A stretch of 64,000 nucleotides of DNA. Origin: Thermococcus eurythermalis (lineage in GTDB: Archaea > Methanobacteriota_B > Thermococci > Thermococcales > Thermococcaceae). Made by a program: the position numbers and the translations under genes. Shown here piece after piece: positions 8,114 through 18,194 of this stretch. Location of the stretch: the NCBI RefSeq assembly GCF_000769655.1, contig NZ_CP008887.1:248001-312000 (forward strand). The letters run 5' to 3'. Position 1 is the first letter of the stretch. Every line of letters starts with the position of its first letter. The notes under the pieces were generated by a model. It ran no database searches. It worked only from the letters and a program-made list of their open reading frames with translations, and was not told where the DNA came from.

Positions 8114-9889
8114 TCAGTTCTTGGTGTTCACTCCGAAGTAGTCTTCTATGTCAATGTAGGTCTTCCTGTAGAGCTCGCTCTTCTTCATCTTCTCGACGAA
8201 CTCCTTGCTCCTGAAGTACTTGTCCTTCTTGTAGTCCCAGTCTGGGTGGAGCTTCTTCCATTCGTCCCAGGTGTAGCTGAACTGCGCCTGAACCTTGTCC
8301 CTGTAGAGCTCCGGAATCACGTTGAACGTACAGAACGGCACTATCCTTCCGTCAGGCATCGCGTAGTGTATGACACAGCGCTCAACCCTCTCAACGTCGT
8401 AGTTGTACTCGTCCATGAAGTGCATCATTCCTATGAAGAGCGCGTTCTCGTGGAACTTGCCGAGGGCATCGTAGGTGCCGTGAACGAAGGCGTTCTTTAT
8501 GAGACCGAGAACGTCCAGTCCCTTCGGTGCGTACTTCTCGTCGTAGAAGCTCTTGAACTTGAGGAATATCTCCGCTCCAAGCTTGAGCTTCTGGAGCCTG
8601 CCGAGCTTCTTCCACTGCTCTATTTCCTCCGCCTTGGTCTCAAGGTACTCGACGAAGCCCTCAACGTCTATGAAGCGCGGAATCGGGACGACGCGCTTGT
8701 TCTCGCGGTCGAGGAAGACGTATGTGGCAGCTCCACAGGCGAAGTGGCTGGTCATGTAGTAGCGTGAGCCGGTAAAGGCCTCAAAGAACCTCGCGATGTG
8801 GCCGGCTATCGGGATTGGGTACCAGTCCTCCTTTGTGATGACACCATTGGTCTGCTCCTCTATGCGCTTTATTGCTCCCGGAATCGTTATCCTGAACCTC
8901 TGGCGCTCCTTCTTCGGAACTCTACCGACCTGCGAGATGGGCTGGAAGTTTACACCGCGAACGATGTCGAGGTGGTTGAGGCCGAAGTTGATTATGGCTC
9001 CGAGCTCGTGGTCGTTGACGTTCCTTATCGTGGTTGGCACGAGGACTATTCCCGGCCCGCCGGCCTTCCTCACGTTCTCAAAGATGAGCGGAATCTCCCA
9101 GTGGTTCTTCCAGTTGGTCTGGGGTGTCATTCCGTCGTAGCTCAGGTAGAGGGTGTTCGTTCCGGCCCGCCTGATCTTTTTAACCAGCTCTGGGTCAAAG
9201 GCGAGCTTTATTCCGTCGGTGTTGAGCTGGACGTGGTCGTAGCCTTCCTCCTTGGCGATTTTGATGATTTCAATCAGGTCGTCGCGAAGGGTCGGTTCAC
9301 CGCCGGTGAACTGGACGGCGTTCGCTCCTATGGGGTGCTCCTTCTTGGCGTTGCGGAGCATCATGCGTATCTGCTCAAGCGTCGGCTCGTAAATCGGCTG
9401 GCCCTCCTTGGCGTAGAAGAAGCAGTACCAGCACGAGAGGTTGCACCTGTTGGTAAGGACGATGTTCAGAAGGTTCGTGTGGGAGCGGTGTCTAGCGCAC
9501 AGCCCGCAGTCAAGGGGGCAGTTAACACCGGTGTTTTCAACGTTTGCACTGAAAATCTCTTTCTCCGTCCAGAGCCACCTCTTAAAGCGGTTGTAGGTTT
9601 CAACATCCTCGTAATAGAGGTCAGTTATCATGCCCTCAGGGCAACGTTTGGTTATCCAGACCTTGCCGTCCTTCTCCCATACCACGGCGGGGACAACCCG
9701 TCTTGTTTCAGGACAGAGGGAGTACGTCCTGTGGGGCAACTCCCCCCCGTAACCCCTGCTGGCGGTTTTAAGCATCTCTTTAAACTCTTCCTCGCTTATT
9801 TCAGGAAAATCGACGATATCTCTAATTCTCTTGGTGGATTCAGCGAACTCTTTCTCGCCGCTGGGAATTTCACCAATGTTCTCAGCCAT
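8114..9889 (-). CDS. radical SAM enzyme resembling tetraether lipid synthase (Tes / MJ0619 type)
   Basis: The 591-aa protein has a canonical radical SAM motif CNLSCWYC (residues about 148-155), GGEP (about 197-200), and extra cysteine sets before it: CPETRRVV...RC (residues about 58-83), then CPLDCGLCARHRSH (about 124-137). A C-terminal extension has further Cys (FACGA, RCVIHYAM, FCTF). This arrangement of several clusters plus a rubredoxin-like N-terminal site is what I recall for MJ0619-type Tes, which joins two archaeol chains into GDGT membrane-spanning lipids. Thermococcales make GDGT, which fits. Other enzymes of the same broad COG1964-like group cannot be excluded. ATG 9889 follows AGGTGA. 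It is the first gene of a two-gene unit. Confidence 0.72.
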   Translation of the reverse strand: MAENIGEIPSGEKEFAESTKRIRDIVDFPEISEEEFKEMLKTASRGYGGELPHRTYSLCPETRRVVPAVVWEKDGKVWITKRCPEGMITDLYYEDVETYNRFKRWLWTEKEIFSANVENTGVNCPLDCGLCARHRSHTNLLNIVLTNRCNLSCWYCFFYAKEGQPIYEPTLEQIRMMLRNAKKEHPIGANAVQFTGGEPTLRDDLIEIIKIAKEEGYDHVQLNTDGIKLAFDPELVKKIRRAGTNTLYLSYDGMTPQTNWKNHWEIPLIFENVRKAGGPGIVLVPTTIRNVNDHELGAIINFGLNHLDIVRGVNFQPISQVGRVPKKERQRFRITIPGAIKRIEEQTNGVITKEDWYPIPIAGHIARFFEAFTGSRYYMTSHFACGAATYVFLDRENKRVVPIPRFIDVEGFVEYLETKAEEIEQWKKLGRLQKLKLGAEIFLKFKSFYDEKYAPKGLDVLGLIKNAFVHGTYDALGKFHENALFIGMMHFMDEYNYDVERVERCVIHYAMPDGRIVPFCTFNVIPELYRDKVQAQFSYTWDEWKKLHPDWDYKKDKYFRSKEFVEKMKKSELYRKTYIDIEDYFGVNTKN

Positions 9890-10043
9890 GGGGCTTCACC
9901 TCTAGCTCACATCTGCCATTCTTTCAATCGCGGAGTATAAAAGCTTTTGCGTAAATATGAAGGTTTTCCTTCATAGGTATGCCCCAAATCGGTAAAGTCA
10001 CTAAGGTTAAAAGCACTTCCGACGATGCCACACGGGTGATAAA

Positions 10044-10394
10044 ATGCCGGCTCGCGAGATGAGGATGGAGATGTTCGTCAGGGCCCTCCTTAAAAGGGAC
10101 TTCAGCAGGGCAAAGGGCCACTTGGAAAAGCTCATCAAGATAGCAGGCAGCGATGAGTGGGGCAGGGGCTACTCAAGGGCCGTCGAGGGCATAATGAACG
10201 CTCTCAAGGACAACGACACCGATTCACTGATTGTCCAGCTGATTTCTGGCAACGACAGGAAGAGGGCAGAGGAGTTGCTTGGGAACTACTCAAAGCTCGC
10301 CGGCCAGGACTTCCGCGACGACTACGAGAGGGGCTTTTACACGGCCTGGAGCGAGTTTCTGAAAGCCTACCTGAACCAGAAGACACTCGCGTGA
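10044..10394 (+). CDS. small helical protein upstream of uracil-DNA glycosylase
   Basis: A 116-aa, all-helical, basic protein of unrecognised family (AREMRMEMFVRALLKRDFSRAK...). Two similar halves appear to repeat a helix-hairpin pattern (RGYSRAVEGIMNAL and RGFYTAWSEFLKAYL). ATG 10044 follows GGGTGA. Its stop TGA overlaps the ATG of the glycosylase gene by one base (TGATG), so the two are translationally coupled and may share a DNA-repair role (inference). Confidence 0.75.
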   Translation: MPAREMRMEMFVRALLKRDFSRAKGHLEKLIKIAGSDEWGRGYSRAVEGIMNALKDNDTDSLIVQLISGNDRKRAEELLGNYSKLAGQDFRDDYERGFYTAWSEFLKAYLNQKTLA

Positions 10395-10987
10395 TGCCGA
10401 TGGGGAAGGAAGAGCTCATGAAGAAGCTTGAGGAGAAAATCAGGAACTGCCGGAAGTGCCCCCTCGGCAAGCTCAGGACGAACGCGGTGCCTGGGGCTGG
10501 AAGCTACGACGCCAAGGTGATGTTCGTAGGCGAAGCGCCGGGCTACTGGGAGGACCAGAAGGGGCTTCCCTTCGTCGGCAGGGCTGGAAAGGTTCTCGAC
10601 GAGCTACTGGCGGAGATAGGCCTGAGCAGGGACGAGGTTTACATAACCAACATCGTCAAGTGCAGGCCACCCGAAAACCGCGACCCGACCGAGGAGGAGA
10701 TAAAGGCCTGCGCCCCCTACCTAGACAGGCAGATTGACATAATAAGGCCGAAGGTGATAGTCCCTCTCGGCAGGCACTCGATGAAGTACATCCTTGAGAA
10801 GTTCGGCTTCAAGGCGGAGCCGATAAGCAAAATCCATGGAAAGACTTTCGAGGCACGGACGCTCTTCGGGAGGATAGTCATAATGCCGATGTACCACCCG
10901 GCCGCGGCCCTGTACAGGCCACCAATAAAGGAGGAGCTCAGAAAGGACTTTCAGAAGCTGAAGGAGCTCCTGAGCTCCGCGTTATGA
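10394..10987 (+). CDS. udg: uracil-DNA glycosylase, family 4
   Basis: The 197-aa enzyme removes uracil from DNA, important where cytosine deaminates quickly at high temperature. Family 4 features are clear: Fe-S cysteines CRKCPLG near the N-terminus (first two of four), GEAPGYWEDQKGLPFVGRAG as the catalytic motif 1 (residues about 43-62), TNIVKCRPPENR, a further Cys in IKACAPYL, and MYHPAAALY as the C-terminal motif. The start is either ATG 10394 or ATG 10400; the first is preferred because it overlaps the upstream stop. Confidence 0.93.
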   Translation: MPMGKEELMKKLEEKIRNCRKCPLGKLRTNAVPGAGSYDAKVMFVGEAPGYWEDQKGLPFVGRAGKVLDELLAEIGLSRDEVYITNIVKCRPPENRDPTEEEIKACAPYLDRQIDIIRPKVIVPLGRHSMKYILEKFGFKAEPISKIHGKTFEARTLFGRIVIMPMYHPAAALYRPPIKEELRKDFQKLKELLSSAL

Positions 10988-11297
10988 ACCTTTTTTCACC
11001 TTTAAGATTACTATTCTGAGTGAACAAGCCCCAGTGCGGTTTTTGTCGAGATTTTCCTTGCCCCTTGCAGAATTTTTCCGGGAAAGGTTTTTATGACATA
11101 AAAGAGCAATATAGTACTTGAAGGTACCCAGTAATGCACGACAGCATTGATACATGCTAAACTATGCAGTATAATACCCCCAACTGCCATAGTAGTCCAG
11201 CAATATTTTCGAAGATTTAACTATCTGCCAAAGATGTTGCGACAAGATTTATAAATCGCCGATATTTATGGGTTCAAAACCCGCTGGAGGTGAATTC
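10988..11297. other. Intergenic region with the nhaC promoter
   Basis: These 310 bases contain no credible gene. ATTTATAAATC near 11246-11257 is a good TATA box, followed by the ribosome site GGAGGTGA (11286-11293) before the antiporter start. The stretch upstream (11000-11230) is unusually AT-rich and shows no clear RNA or repeat. Confidence 0.6.
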
Positions 11298-12956
11298 ATG
11301 TCGGACTTTGGTGTGCTGGCTCTGCTTCCACCACTGGTTGCGATTGTTCTGGCGATATGGACGAAGAGGGTTATCCTGGCGCTGTTTGCTGGAGTCTGGA
11401 TTGGTGGAGTAATGGTCGCAGGGGGTAACCCGATAATGGGAACAACCCAGACGCTGGAGTGGGTTGTTGGTAGCGTTACAGACGACTGGAACGCAAGGAT
11501 ACTCATTTTTGACTTCCTGATAGGTGCGGGTGTTGGTCTTGTGTACAAGTCCGGTGCTGTTCACGCCCTTGCGGCTTCCCTCGCAAAGAGGGTCAAGAGC
11601 AGCAGAGGGGCCTCGCTTCTCGGGTGGCTCCTTGGCGTCCTGGTGTTCTTCGATGATTACACCAACACGATAGTCGTCGGGAACACCATGAGGCCCATAA
11701 CGGACAGGACGAGGGTCTCAAGGGAGATGCTGGCCTATATAGACGACTCCACAGCCGCACCGGTCGCCGGGCTGGCGCTGATATCCACCTGGATAGGATA
11801 CGAACTTGCCATGATAGGAAGGGGTTTCACGAGCGCAAAGGTCGATTATGGCACCTACGACGCCTGGCTCTCAAGCGTCCCGTACAGGTTCTATTCAATA
11901 CTTGCAATACTGCTCGTCTTCATTGTGGCTTACACCCACAGGCACTACGGCCCCATGCTCAAGGCCGAATACCGCGCCAGAACCACCGGAAAGGTGCTTC
12001 GCGACGGTGCGAAGCCGCTCATGAGCACGGAGACTGACCTCGGAGCGCCAAAGAGGAACGGAAACCTCTGGGACTTTGTAATCCCAATCCTAGTCCTCGT
12101 TGGCGTATCAATGGTGGGCCTCTGGTACACCGGCGCGGCGAACCTTGAAGCATACAGCCAGGATTTGGGGTGGTGGACCGAGCTGGACGACCCCTTCGGC
12201 GTAAACTTCCTCAACTACGGCTTCGTTGACTCCTTCCGCGAGGCCGATGCGGCGACGGCCCTCCTCTGGGGTTCATTTGCCATGGTCGTCGTCGCCAGCG
12301 TAATGCTCCTCGGCAGGAAGAAGATGACGATAGAGGAGTGGGAGGACACCATAATAAGGGGAATGAAGCAGATGATATTCGCAAACACAGTCCTCGTCCT
12401 CGCATGGAGCCTCGGCACTGCCGCTGAAACCGTTGGAACCGGCGACTACATCATCAGCCTCGCCACAGGCTCCGGGGCGAACCTAGGGCCGTGGATGCCC
12501 CTCATAATGTTCCTCGCGGCTATGTTCGTCGCCTTCACCACGGGAACCAGCTGGGGGACGTTCTCAATCATGGTTCCGCTCGGTGTCGAGCTGAGCCTTG
12601 CCTTCACCGGGGGCCACGTCAACGAGATAGTCTTCGCCACAATAGGGGCGACGTTTACGGGCTCGATATTCGGCGACCACTGCTCCCCGATAAGCGACAC
12701 CACCATAATGAGCTCCATGTTCAGCGGCTCCGACCACATAGACCACGTAACAACCCAGGTGCCCTACGCCGTCACGGTTGCGGCAATAGGCGCCGTGCTC
12801 TACGTCCTCTTCGGCCTCGGAGTGAGAAGCTGGGCGATCCTTCTCCCCATCGGAATAGTGCTTCTCATCGGTGCCTGGTACGTCCTCAGCGAGTGGTACG
12901 GCAAGAAGTACGGCATACCTCACGGTAAGGTGCCAATCTATGTAGTTGAGGAGTGA
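11298..12956 (+). CDS. nhaC: Na+/H+ antiporter, NhaC family
   Basis: The 552-aa protein has about a dozen membrane helices. NhaC signatures include VFFDDYTNTIVVGNTMRPI (residues about 115-133), ISREMLAY-type and DDSTAAPVAGLALISTWIGYE, and FTTGTSWGTFSIMVPLG with SIFGDHCSPISDTTIMSS near the C-terminal third; the Asp residues of these motifs are expected to carry cations. ATG 11298 sits after GGAGGTGAATTC. It has its own TATA box and a T-rich 3' end, so it is probably monocistronic, working in sodium and pH homeostasis. Confidence 0.93.
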   Translation: MSDFGVLALLPPLVAIVLAIWTKRVILALFAGVWIGGVMVAGGNPIMGTTQTLEWVVGSVTDDWNARILIFDFLIGAGVGLVYKSGAVHALAASLAKRVKSSRGASLLGWLLGVLVFFDDYTNTIVVGNTMRPITDRTRVSREMLAYIDDSTAAPVAGLALISTWIGYELAMIGRGFTSAKVDYGTYDAWLSSVPYRFYSILAILLVFIVAYTHRHYGPMLKAEYRARTTGKVLRDGAKPLMSTETDLGAPKRNGNLWDFVIPILVLVGVSMVGLWYTGAANLEAYSQDLGWWTELDDPFGVNFLNYGFVDSFREADAATALLWGSFAMVVVASVMLLGRKKMTIEEWEDTIIRGMKQMIFANTVLVLAWSLGTAAETVGTGDYIISLATGSGANLGPWMPLIMFLAAMFVAFTTGTSWGTFSIMVPLGVELSLAFTGGHVNEIVFATIGATFTGSIFGDHCSPISDTTIMSSMFSGSDHIDHVTTQVPYAVTVAAIGAVLYVLFGLGVRSWAILLPIGIVLLIGAWYVLSEWYGKKYGIPHGKVPIYVVEE

Positions 12957-12974
12957 TTTCTCTCTTTTTCTTCT
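12957..12974 (+). terminator. T-rich terminator after nhaC
   Basis: A run of TTTCTCTCTTTTTCTTCT directly after the stop codon fits archaeal oligo-T termination; no hairpin is needed. Confidence 0.55.
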
Positions 12975-13019
12975 AAACCTTTTAAAAAGCCCAGTTCAAT
13001 TCCTTCTGGAGGTGACGCA

Positions 13020-13934
13020 ATGCTCGTCAGAGCCTTCGTTCCGGCCCATATCACGGCGTTCTTCGTCCCGCGCTTTAACGATGACCCCCTCAGAGCGGGC
13101 TCACTCGGTGCTGGAATCAACCTAGATAAGGGCACAAACATCTTTGCGAGCATAGAAACTGGAACGCTGGAGAGGCACATACACGTTGCCTTCAACGGTG
13201 AACCAGTAAAGAGGGAGGAGGCCGTCATAAGCTACTCCGTCGCAGAACGGCTCGTCCCGGAGGGGTTCATAGGCGAGGTCGAAATCTGGCAGTACTTCGA
13301 CTTCCCCAACGGCTACGGCTTCGGCAACAGCGCCGGCGGTGCCCTGGGGACTGCCCTGGCACTGAGCTACAGGTTCGGGGGGACGTGGCTCAGGGCGGCT
13401 CAAACTGCACACGAAGCCGAGGTAAGGCACAGGGGCGGGCTCGGGGACGTCATAGCCCAGCTCGCAGGCGGAATTGAGGTCAGGGTTAAAGCGGGCGGGC
13501 CAGGGATAGGCGTCGTTGACAACCTGTTCTTTGGGGACTACAAGGTTCTGGTCGTGCCTCTAGGGAAGCTCTCGACGAGGGAAGTTCTCGACGGGGACGT
13601 CGTCAAGGCAATAGAGGCAGAAGGCTCAAAAGCCCTTGAGAAGCTCCTGGCGGAGCCGACACCCGAGCGCATGATGGCCCTTGCGAGGGACTTCGCCGAA
13701 AAAACCGGCCTCCTGAACGGTGAAGTCCTTGAGCTGGCGAGGGAGCTGGACAAAGTCATTTCCACTCCCAGCTCGATGATAATGCTCGGAAAAGGTCTCT
13801 TCGCGCTCGTAAGGGGAGAAGAGGTTGAGAGCATTAAGGCGATTCTTGCAGACCTCGAAGTGCCATATGACATCGTGGAGATATACGAAGGGAAGCCGAG
13901 GGTCGAAAGGTGGTTTGAAGGGGGGTCAAAATGA
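13020..13934 (+). CDS. pantoate kinase (GHMP family), archaeal CoA biosynthesis
   Basis: The 304-aa GHMP kinase matches archaeal pantoate kinase, which phosphorylates pantoate to 4-phosphopantoate before the archaeal phosphopantothenate synthetase. Visible features are an N-terminal VPAHITAFFVP, the glycine-rich ATP loop PNGYGFGNSAGGALGTALAL (residues about 97-116), HRGGLGDVIAQLAGGIEVR and the C-terminal STPSSMIMLGKGLFAL. ATG 13020 follows GGAGGTGA. It overlaps the next small gene by four bases (ATGA). Confidence 0.87.
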   Translation: MLVRAFVPAHITAFFVPRFNDDPLRAGSLGAGINLDKGTNIFASIETGTLERHIHVAFNGEPVKREEAVISYSVAERLVPEGFIGEVEIWQYFDFPNGYGFGNSAGGALGTALALSYRFGGTWLRAAQTAHEAEVRHRGGLGDVIAQLAGGIEVRVKAGGPGIGVVDNLFFGDYKVLVVPLGKLSTREVLDGDVVKAIEAEGSKALEKLLAEPTPERMMALARDFAEKTGLLNGEVLELARELDKVISTPSSMIMLGKGLFALVRGEEVESIKAILADLEVPYDIVEIYEGKPRVERWFEGGSK

Positions 13935-14155
13935 ACACCACACTGTTTGTCCTGGCGGTTGCATTCATAATACTTGCCACCTACGCCAACATGAAAGGTG
14001 CCCACAAGCCAGGACTTGCGCTTTCGGGAGTCGCAGGCGGGCTCGCCACTATGGTGCTTTTTGAGGGCAAACTCAACCCCAGCATAGCGTTTGCAGTAGG
14101 GTTCGTAGCCACAGTGGCCTTCGAGAAGGCAAGGTTTTCCTGGACAAGGCGCTGA
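13931..14155 (+). CDS. small two-to-three-helix membrane protein
   Basis: A 74-aa hydrophobic protein with likely membrane segments at residues about 3-19, 27-43 and 48-64, and a basic tail. The family is not recognised. Its ATG overlaps the pantoate kinase stop and the ligase gene follows 39 bases later, so it lies inside a three-gene unit, with no evident functional link. Confidence 0.7.
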   Translation: MNTTLFVLAVAFIILATYANMKGAHKPGLALSGVAGGLATMVLFEGKLNPSIAFAVGFVATVAFEKARFSWTRR

Positions 14156-14194
14156 GTTTTTATCCCCTTCGCCGTATTTCTTCCGGTGGTGGGA

Positions 14195-15883
14195 GTGAGC
14201 GATATGAAGTACTCCGAGTTGGCGGAGCTCTACAGGAGGCTCGAAAAGACGACGCTCAAGACCCTCAAGACCAAGTTCGTTGCAGACTTCCTGAAGAAGA
14301 CGCCGGACGAGCTTCTTGAGGTAGTCCCGTACCTTATACTGGGAAAGGTCTTCCCGGACTGGGACGAGAGGGAGCTTGGGGTCGGCGAGAAGCTCCTGAT
14401 AAAGGCCGTCTCCATGGCCACGGGTGTCCCCGAAAAGGAAATCGAGGACTCTGTTAGGGACACTGGCGATTTGGGTGAGAGCGTTGCCCTGGCTTTGAAG
14501 AAAAAGAGACAGAAGAGCTTCTTCAGCCAGCCCCTCACGATAAAGCGCGTCTACAGCACCTTCGTCAAGGTTGCAGAGGCGAGCGGAGAGGGAAGCCAGG
14601 ACAGGAAGATGAAGTACCTGGCGAACCTCTTCATGGACGCCGGGCCGGAGGAGGGCAAGTACATAGCCAGAACCGTCCTCGGGACGATGAGAACTGGAGT
14701 TGCCGAGGGAATCCTGCGCGATGCCATAGCAGAGGCCTTCCGGGTGAAGCCCGAGCTTGTGGAGAGGGCCTACATGCTCACGAGCGACTTCGGCTACGTG
14801 GCGAAGGTTGCCAAGCTCGAGGGGAACGAGGGGCTCTCGAAGGTCAGCATACAGATTGGGAAGCCGATAAGGCCGATGCTTGCCCAGAACGCCGCCAACG
14901 TCAAGGAAGCGCTGATAGAGATGGGCGGTGAGGCGGCCTTCGAGATTAAGTATGACGGCGCACGCGTTCAGGTCCACCGCGACGGCGACAGGGTGATAAT
15001 CTACTCGAGGAGACTTGAGAACGTCACCCGCTCGATTCCAGAGATAGTCGAGGCGGTAAAGGCCTCGCTGAAGCCTTCTAAGGTCATAGTAGAGGGCGAG
15101 CTGGTTGCCGTCGGCGAGAACGGTCGCCCAAGGCCCTTCCAGTACGTCCTGAGGAGGTTCAGGAGAAAGTACAACATCGAGGAGATGATTGAGAAGATTC
15201 CGCTCGAGCTCAACCTCTTCGACATCCTCTACGTTGACGGCGAGAGCCTCATAGACACGAAGTTCGCCGAGAGGAGGAAGAAGCTCGAGGAGAGCGTTGA
15301 AGAGAGGGAGAAGATAAAGATTGCTGAACAGCTCGTGACCAAGAAAGTGGAGGAGGCAGAGGAGTTCTACAAGAGGGCACTAGAGCTCGGTCACGAGGGC
15401 CTGATGGCCAAGAGGCTAGACTCCGTCTACGAGCCCGGAAACCGCGGAAAGAAGTGGCTCAAGATTAAGCCCACGATGGAGAACCTCGACCTCGTCATTA
15501 TCGGGGCGGAGTGGGGCGAGGGAAGGCGCGCGCACCTGCTCGGTTCCTTCCTCGTTGCGGCCTACGACCCGGAGAGCGGTGAGTTCGTCCCGGTGGGCAA
15601 GGTTGGAAGCGGCTTCACCGATGAAGATTTAGTCGAGTTCACCAAGATGCTCAAGCCCCTGATTATCAGGGAGGAAGGGAAGTTCGTCGAGATTGAGCCC
15701 AAGGTCGTCATCGAGGTCACCTACCAGGAGATACAGAAGAGCCCGAAGTACAGGAGCGGTTTCGCGTTAAGGTTCCCGCGCTACGTGGCGTTGAGGGAAG
15801 ATAAAAGCCCGGAGGAGGCAGACACGATAGAGAGGGTCGCCCAGCTCTACGAGCTCCAGGAGAAGTTCAAGGCAAAGAAGTAA
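14195..15883 (+). CDS. lig: ATP-dependent DNA ligase
   Basis: The 562-aa replicative/repair ligase has an N-terminal DNA-binding domain, then the adenylation motif [13 protein letters not shown] (nucleophilic Lys near residue 251), motif III FDILYV, motif IV EGLMAKR, motif V KWLKIKP and the OB domain. It is nearly identical to the T. kodakarensis ligase as I recall it, which also uses NAD+ in addition to ATP. GTG 14195 is chosen because it gives the remembered 562-aa length and N-terminus MSDM; ATG 14204 is the alternative. The 3' end overlaps the convergent gene by 17 bases. Confidence 0.97.
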   Translation: MSDMKYSELAELYRRLEKTTLKTLKTKFVADFLKKTPDELLEVVPYLILGKVFPDWDERELGVGEKLLIKAVSMATGVPEKEIEDSVRDTGDLGESVALALKKKRQKSFFSQPLTIKRVYSTFVKVAEASGEGSQDRKMKYLANLFMDAGPEEGKYIARTVLGTMRTGVAEGILRDAIAEAFRVKPELVERAYMLTSDFGYVAKVAKLEGNEGLSKVSIQIGKPIRPMLAQNAANVKEALIEMGGEAAFEIKYDGARVQVHRDGDRVIIYSRRLENVTRSIPEIVEAVKASLKPSKVIVEGELVAVGENGRPRPFQYVLRRFRRKYNIEEMIEKIPLELNLFDILYVDGESLIDTKFAERRKKLEESVEEREKIKIAEQLVTKKVEEAEEFYKRALELGHEGLMAKRLDSVYEPGNRGKKWLKIKPTMENLDLVIIGAEWGEGRRAHLLGSFLVAAYDPESGEFVPVGKVGSGFTDEDLVEFTKMLKPLIIREEGKFVEIEPKVVIEVTYQEIQKSPKYRSGFALRFPRYVALREDKSPEEADTIERVAQLYELQEKFKAKK

Positions 15884-16688
15884 AGCCCTCCGGGTCTTCG
15901 TCCTCGTTTTCCTCTTTCTGATTCTCTTTTTCAGGTTCTTCAACCCCAGGCATTTCTTCATCCCCATATCTGAGCACCTCATACCTCTCCTCAAAAGCCG
16001 CGTACATCTCCCTCTTCCGCTCCACGAGCTTCCTGGCATAGCTCACCGCGAACCCAAAGGCATCATCAACGGCCCCGTTGATGTAGATAAGTGCGGCTAT
16101 GCTCACCGGGACGATGAGACCCGCGAGACCCCCGAGGGGGTAGATGAGCATTATGGGCGCGTCGTAGAGGCAGTGGAGCAGTGCCGCCTTAAGGTAGCCG
16201 TCCCACAGGGAGCCTCTGAGGGCCCCTTCAAGCGCTATCGCAGTCCAGGCGACGTGGAACATCACGACCACGCCCCTGAGGATGGCGCCGAAAAAGTTCC
16301 CCATCGAAATCAGGAGCACAAAGTACATGAGCGCCTCGATGATTCCAAAGAACAGCGCCGTCCTCACGGTGAGGTGCCACCGGGTCATTGCGTTTTCGTC
16401 CTGTTTGACCACAAAGGGGAGAAGCTTGGCACCTTCCTCGATGGGGCCGACGACAATGGCCAGAGCAAGCATTGCAGTTGAGATTTCACGGGAGAAGCGC
16501 AGGACGAGCGACTCAAGAACCATGGCAGTGAAGAACGCCACAATTCCCCACCCCAGAACCGAGTAGAACGGCACCGGGAAGACAGTCCTGTCTGTCTCAG
16601 AAAGCCATGAAACGGTCTTGAAGAACACCATTATTCCAACGCCGATGGCGATGAGAACGTAGACCACAATCAGGAGTTCCCCTATCAT
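15867..16688 (-). CDS. PrsW-like intramembrane protease family protein
   Basis: The 273-aa protein has about eight membrane helices and a charged cytoplasmic tail. Possible catalytic motifs of the PrsW group are present: EEGAK (residues about 94-98), [15 protein letters not shown] and LLHCLYDAP, giving the Glu-Glu and two His expected of this group. Bacterial PrsW cleaves anti-sigma factors; archaeal substrates are unknown. The C-terminal 50 residues are strongly acidic, rich in E, K and D. The assignment is from the motif pattern only. Confidence 0.68.
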   Translation of the reverse strand: MIGELLIVVYVLIAIGVGIMVFFKTVSWLSETDRTVFPVPFYSVLGWGIVAFFTAMVLESLVLRFSREISTAMLALAIVVGPIEEGAKLLPFVVKQDENAMTRWHLTVRTALFFGIIEALMYFVLLISMGNFFGAILRGVVVMFHVAWTAIALEGALRGSLWDGYLKAALLHCLYDAPIMLIYPLGGLAGLIVPVSIAALIYINGAVDDAFGFAVSYARKLVERKREMYAAFEERYEVLRYGDEEMPGVEEPEKENQKEENEDEDPEGFTSLP

Positions 16689-16811
16689 GTGACCACCGCT
16701 TAACTTTTGGTTGTGGTAACTTAAAGCTTTTGGTTGAGCCCATCATGTTAATTTCCCACACAAACCCAGCAGGTTTTTAAGCAAATTTGCCAAAGACCAA
16801 CGGTGGTTCCC

Positions 16812-17360
16812 ATGGGGAGCAAGGACGAACTCATCGAGATGTTCTTCAGCGAGGGGGCGATACTGTTTGGCCGCTTCGTCCTCACCTCTGGGAAGGAGAG
16901 CGACTACTACATCAACGTCAAGAAGCTCATCACGAACCCCAAAGCCCTGAAGCTCATCGCGGAGCTCATGAAAGAAAAAACCGAGGAGCTGGGGATTGAG
17001 TTCGACCGCGTTGCCGGCCCCGAGCTCGGAGCCGTCCCGATAGCAACGGCGCTTTCCCTCGAAACCGGAAAGCCCCTCGTAATCGTCAGGAAGAAGCCGA
17101 AGGGCCACGGCACGGGGAGCCAGATTGAGGGCGAGGTGAAACCAGGGGACAGAGTCCTCCTCGTAGAGGACGTGACGACGACTGGAGGAAGCGTCCTCCG
17201 CTCGGCTGAGGTGCTGGAAAAGGAGGGGGCAGAAGTAGCGGCTATCCTCGTGGTCGTGGACAGGGAGGAAGGCGCCCGCGAGAACCTCGCTGACTACCGC
17301 TTTGTTCCCCTCGTTACGGTCTCAGAGCTTTTTGCCAGAAGGGGTTCCGTGGAGGACTGA
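16812..17360 (+). CDS. pyrE: orotate phosphoribosyltransferase
   Basis: The 182-aa enzyme makes OMP from orotate and PRPP in pyrimidine synthesis. The PRPP-binding motif [13 protein letters not shown] (residues about 113-125) and the N-terminal [19 protein letters not shown] are typical. ATG 16812 follows GGTGG; the in-frame GTG at 16803 would overlap that site. The last 39 bases overlap the convergent MinD-like gene. No other pyr gene is adjacent. Confidence 0.95.
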   Translation: MGSKDELIEMFFSEGAILFGRFVLTSGKESDYYINVKKLITNPKALKLIAELMKEKTEELGIEFDRVAGPELGAVPIATALSLETGKPLVIVRKKPKGHGTGSQIEGEVKPGDRVLLVEDVTTTGGSVLRSAEVLEKEGAEVAAILVVVDREEGARENLADYRFVPLVTVSELFARRGSVED

Positions 17361-18146
17361 CAGAAAAGCTTCCTTTATCTTTTCCCAGAGGCCTTTCTTT
17401 TCCCGCTTCCCAAACATCCGCTCGCTGAGGAGCATTCCCGCGGTTTTTATGTCCTTTGAAGCCTTTGCGTGGGGTGCAAACGCCAAAACGGGAACTCCCT
17501 CGTTCTGGCTCGCCGGCACAGTGGGGTCGTAAGAGACCACCCCCACGACGGGGACGTTAAAGCTCCCCTCAAGGAACTCAACGACGTCATCTATGACGGG
17601 CTCCGCCTCGCGGACTTTGTTCAGCAGGACACAGACATTAAGGCCGTAGGCCTCACCGAGGGCTTTGAGCTTTTCGACCTCGTTCTCGACCATCCTCTGA
17701 AAAGAGTGGATTGGCCCCCTCTCAACCTCGACGACTATCAGCTGGTACTGTGCCAGCCTGAACGTCGAAATCGTGTCGAAGGGGATTCCCACGGGGGAGT
17801 CTATTACCGTAACGTCGTACCTCGACCGGACATCGAGGACTACCTGCCTGAGCCTGCCCTGGTCAATGTCGAGGACGTCGTAAAGCTTCGAACTTCCCGG
17901 GAGAATGTCCACTCCAGTCCTCACGTCGCGGTAAATTGACTCGTCGAGGCTCGAATCTTCTTTTAAAAGCGTGTGGATGTTCGTCACAGGGTTGTATATC
18001 CCAAAGTGAAAGGCCAGTTTTGGCAGGTAAAGGTCTCCATCAACCGCGAGGGTCTTCAGGCCCATGCTTGAGAAGTAACTCGAAAGGTTGGCCGTCATCG
18101 TCGTCTTCCCGGCCCCGCCCCTTCCAGTAACCACTATCGCTACCAT
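17322..18146 (-). CDS. MinD/ParA-like P-loop ATPase
   Basis: The 274-aa protein begins with the deviant Walker [10 protein letters not shown] at residues 8-16, which holds Gly/Ala in place of the usual signature Lys but keeps the catalytic Lys. [14 protein letters not shown] and [14 protein letters not shown] are the switch and Walker B regions. The C-terminal tail ([19 protein letters not shown]) can form an amphipathic helix, as in membrane-targeted MinD proteins. Archaea encode several such ATPases whose cargo is unknown. A small DNA-binding-like protein is encoded 48 bases upstream on the same strand. Confidence 0.82.
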   Translation of the reverse strand: MVAIVVTGRGGAGKTTMTANLSSYFSSMGLKTLAVDGDLYLPKLAFHFGIYNPVTNIHTLLKEDSSLDESIYRDVRTGVDILPGSSKLYDVLDIDQGRLRQVVLDVRSRYDVTVIDSPVGIPFDTISTFRLAQYQLIVVEVERGPIHSFQRMVENEVEKLKALGEAYGLNVCVLLNKVREAEPVIDDVVEFLEGSFNVPVVGVVSYDPTVPASQNEGVPVLAFAPHAKASKDIKTAGMLLSERMFGKREKKGLWEKIKEAFLSVLHGTPSGKKL

Positions 18147-18194
18147 AAAGCATTATCTCCACCTTTTGTTGACTTAAAGAAAATGATTAGAGGG

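Noticed and set aside
13538-14977. A 479-codon open frame on the minus strand
   Set aside because: It lies wholly antisense to pantoate kinase and DNA ligase, which have clear family motifs; it is a by-product of their codon use.
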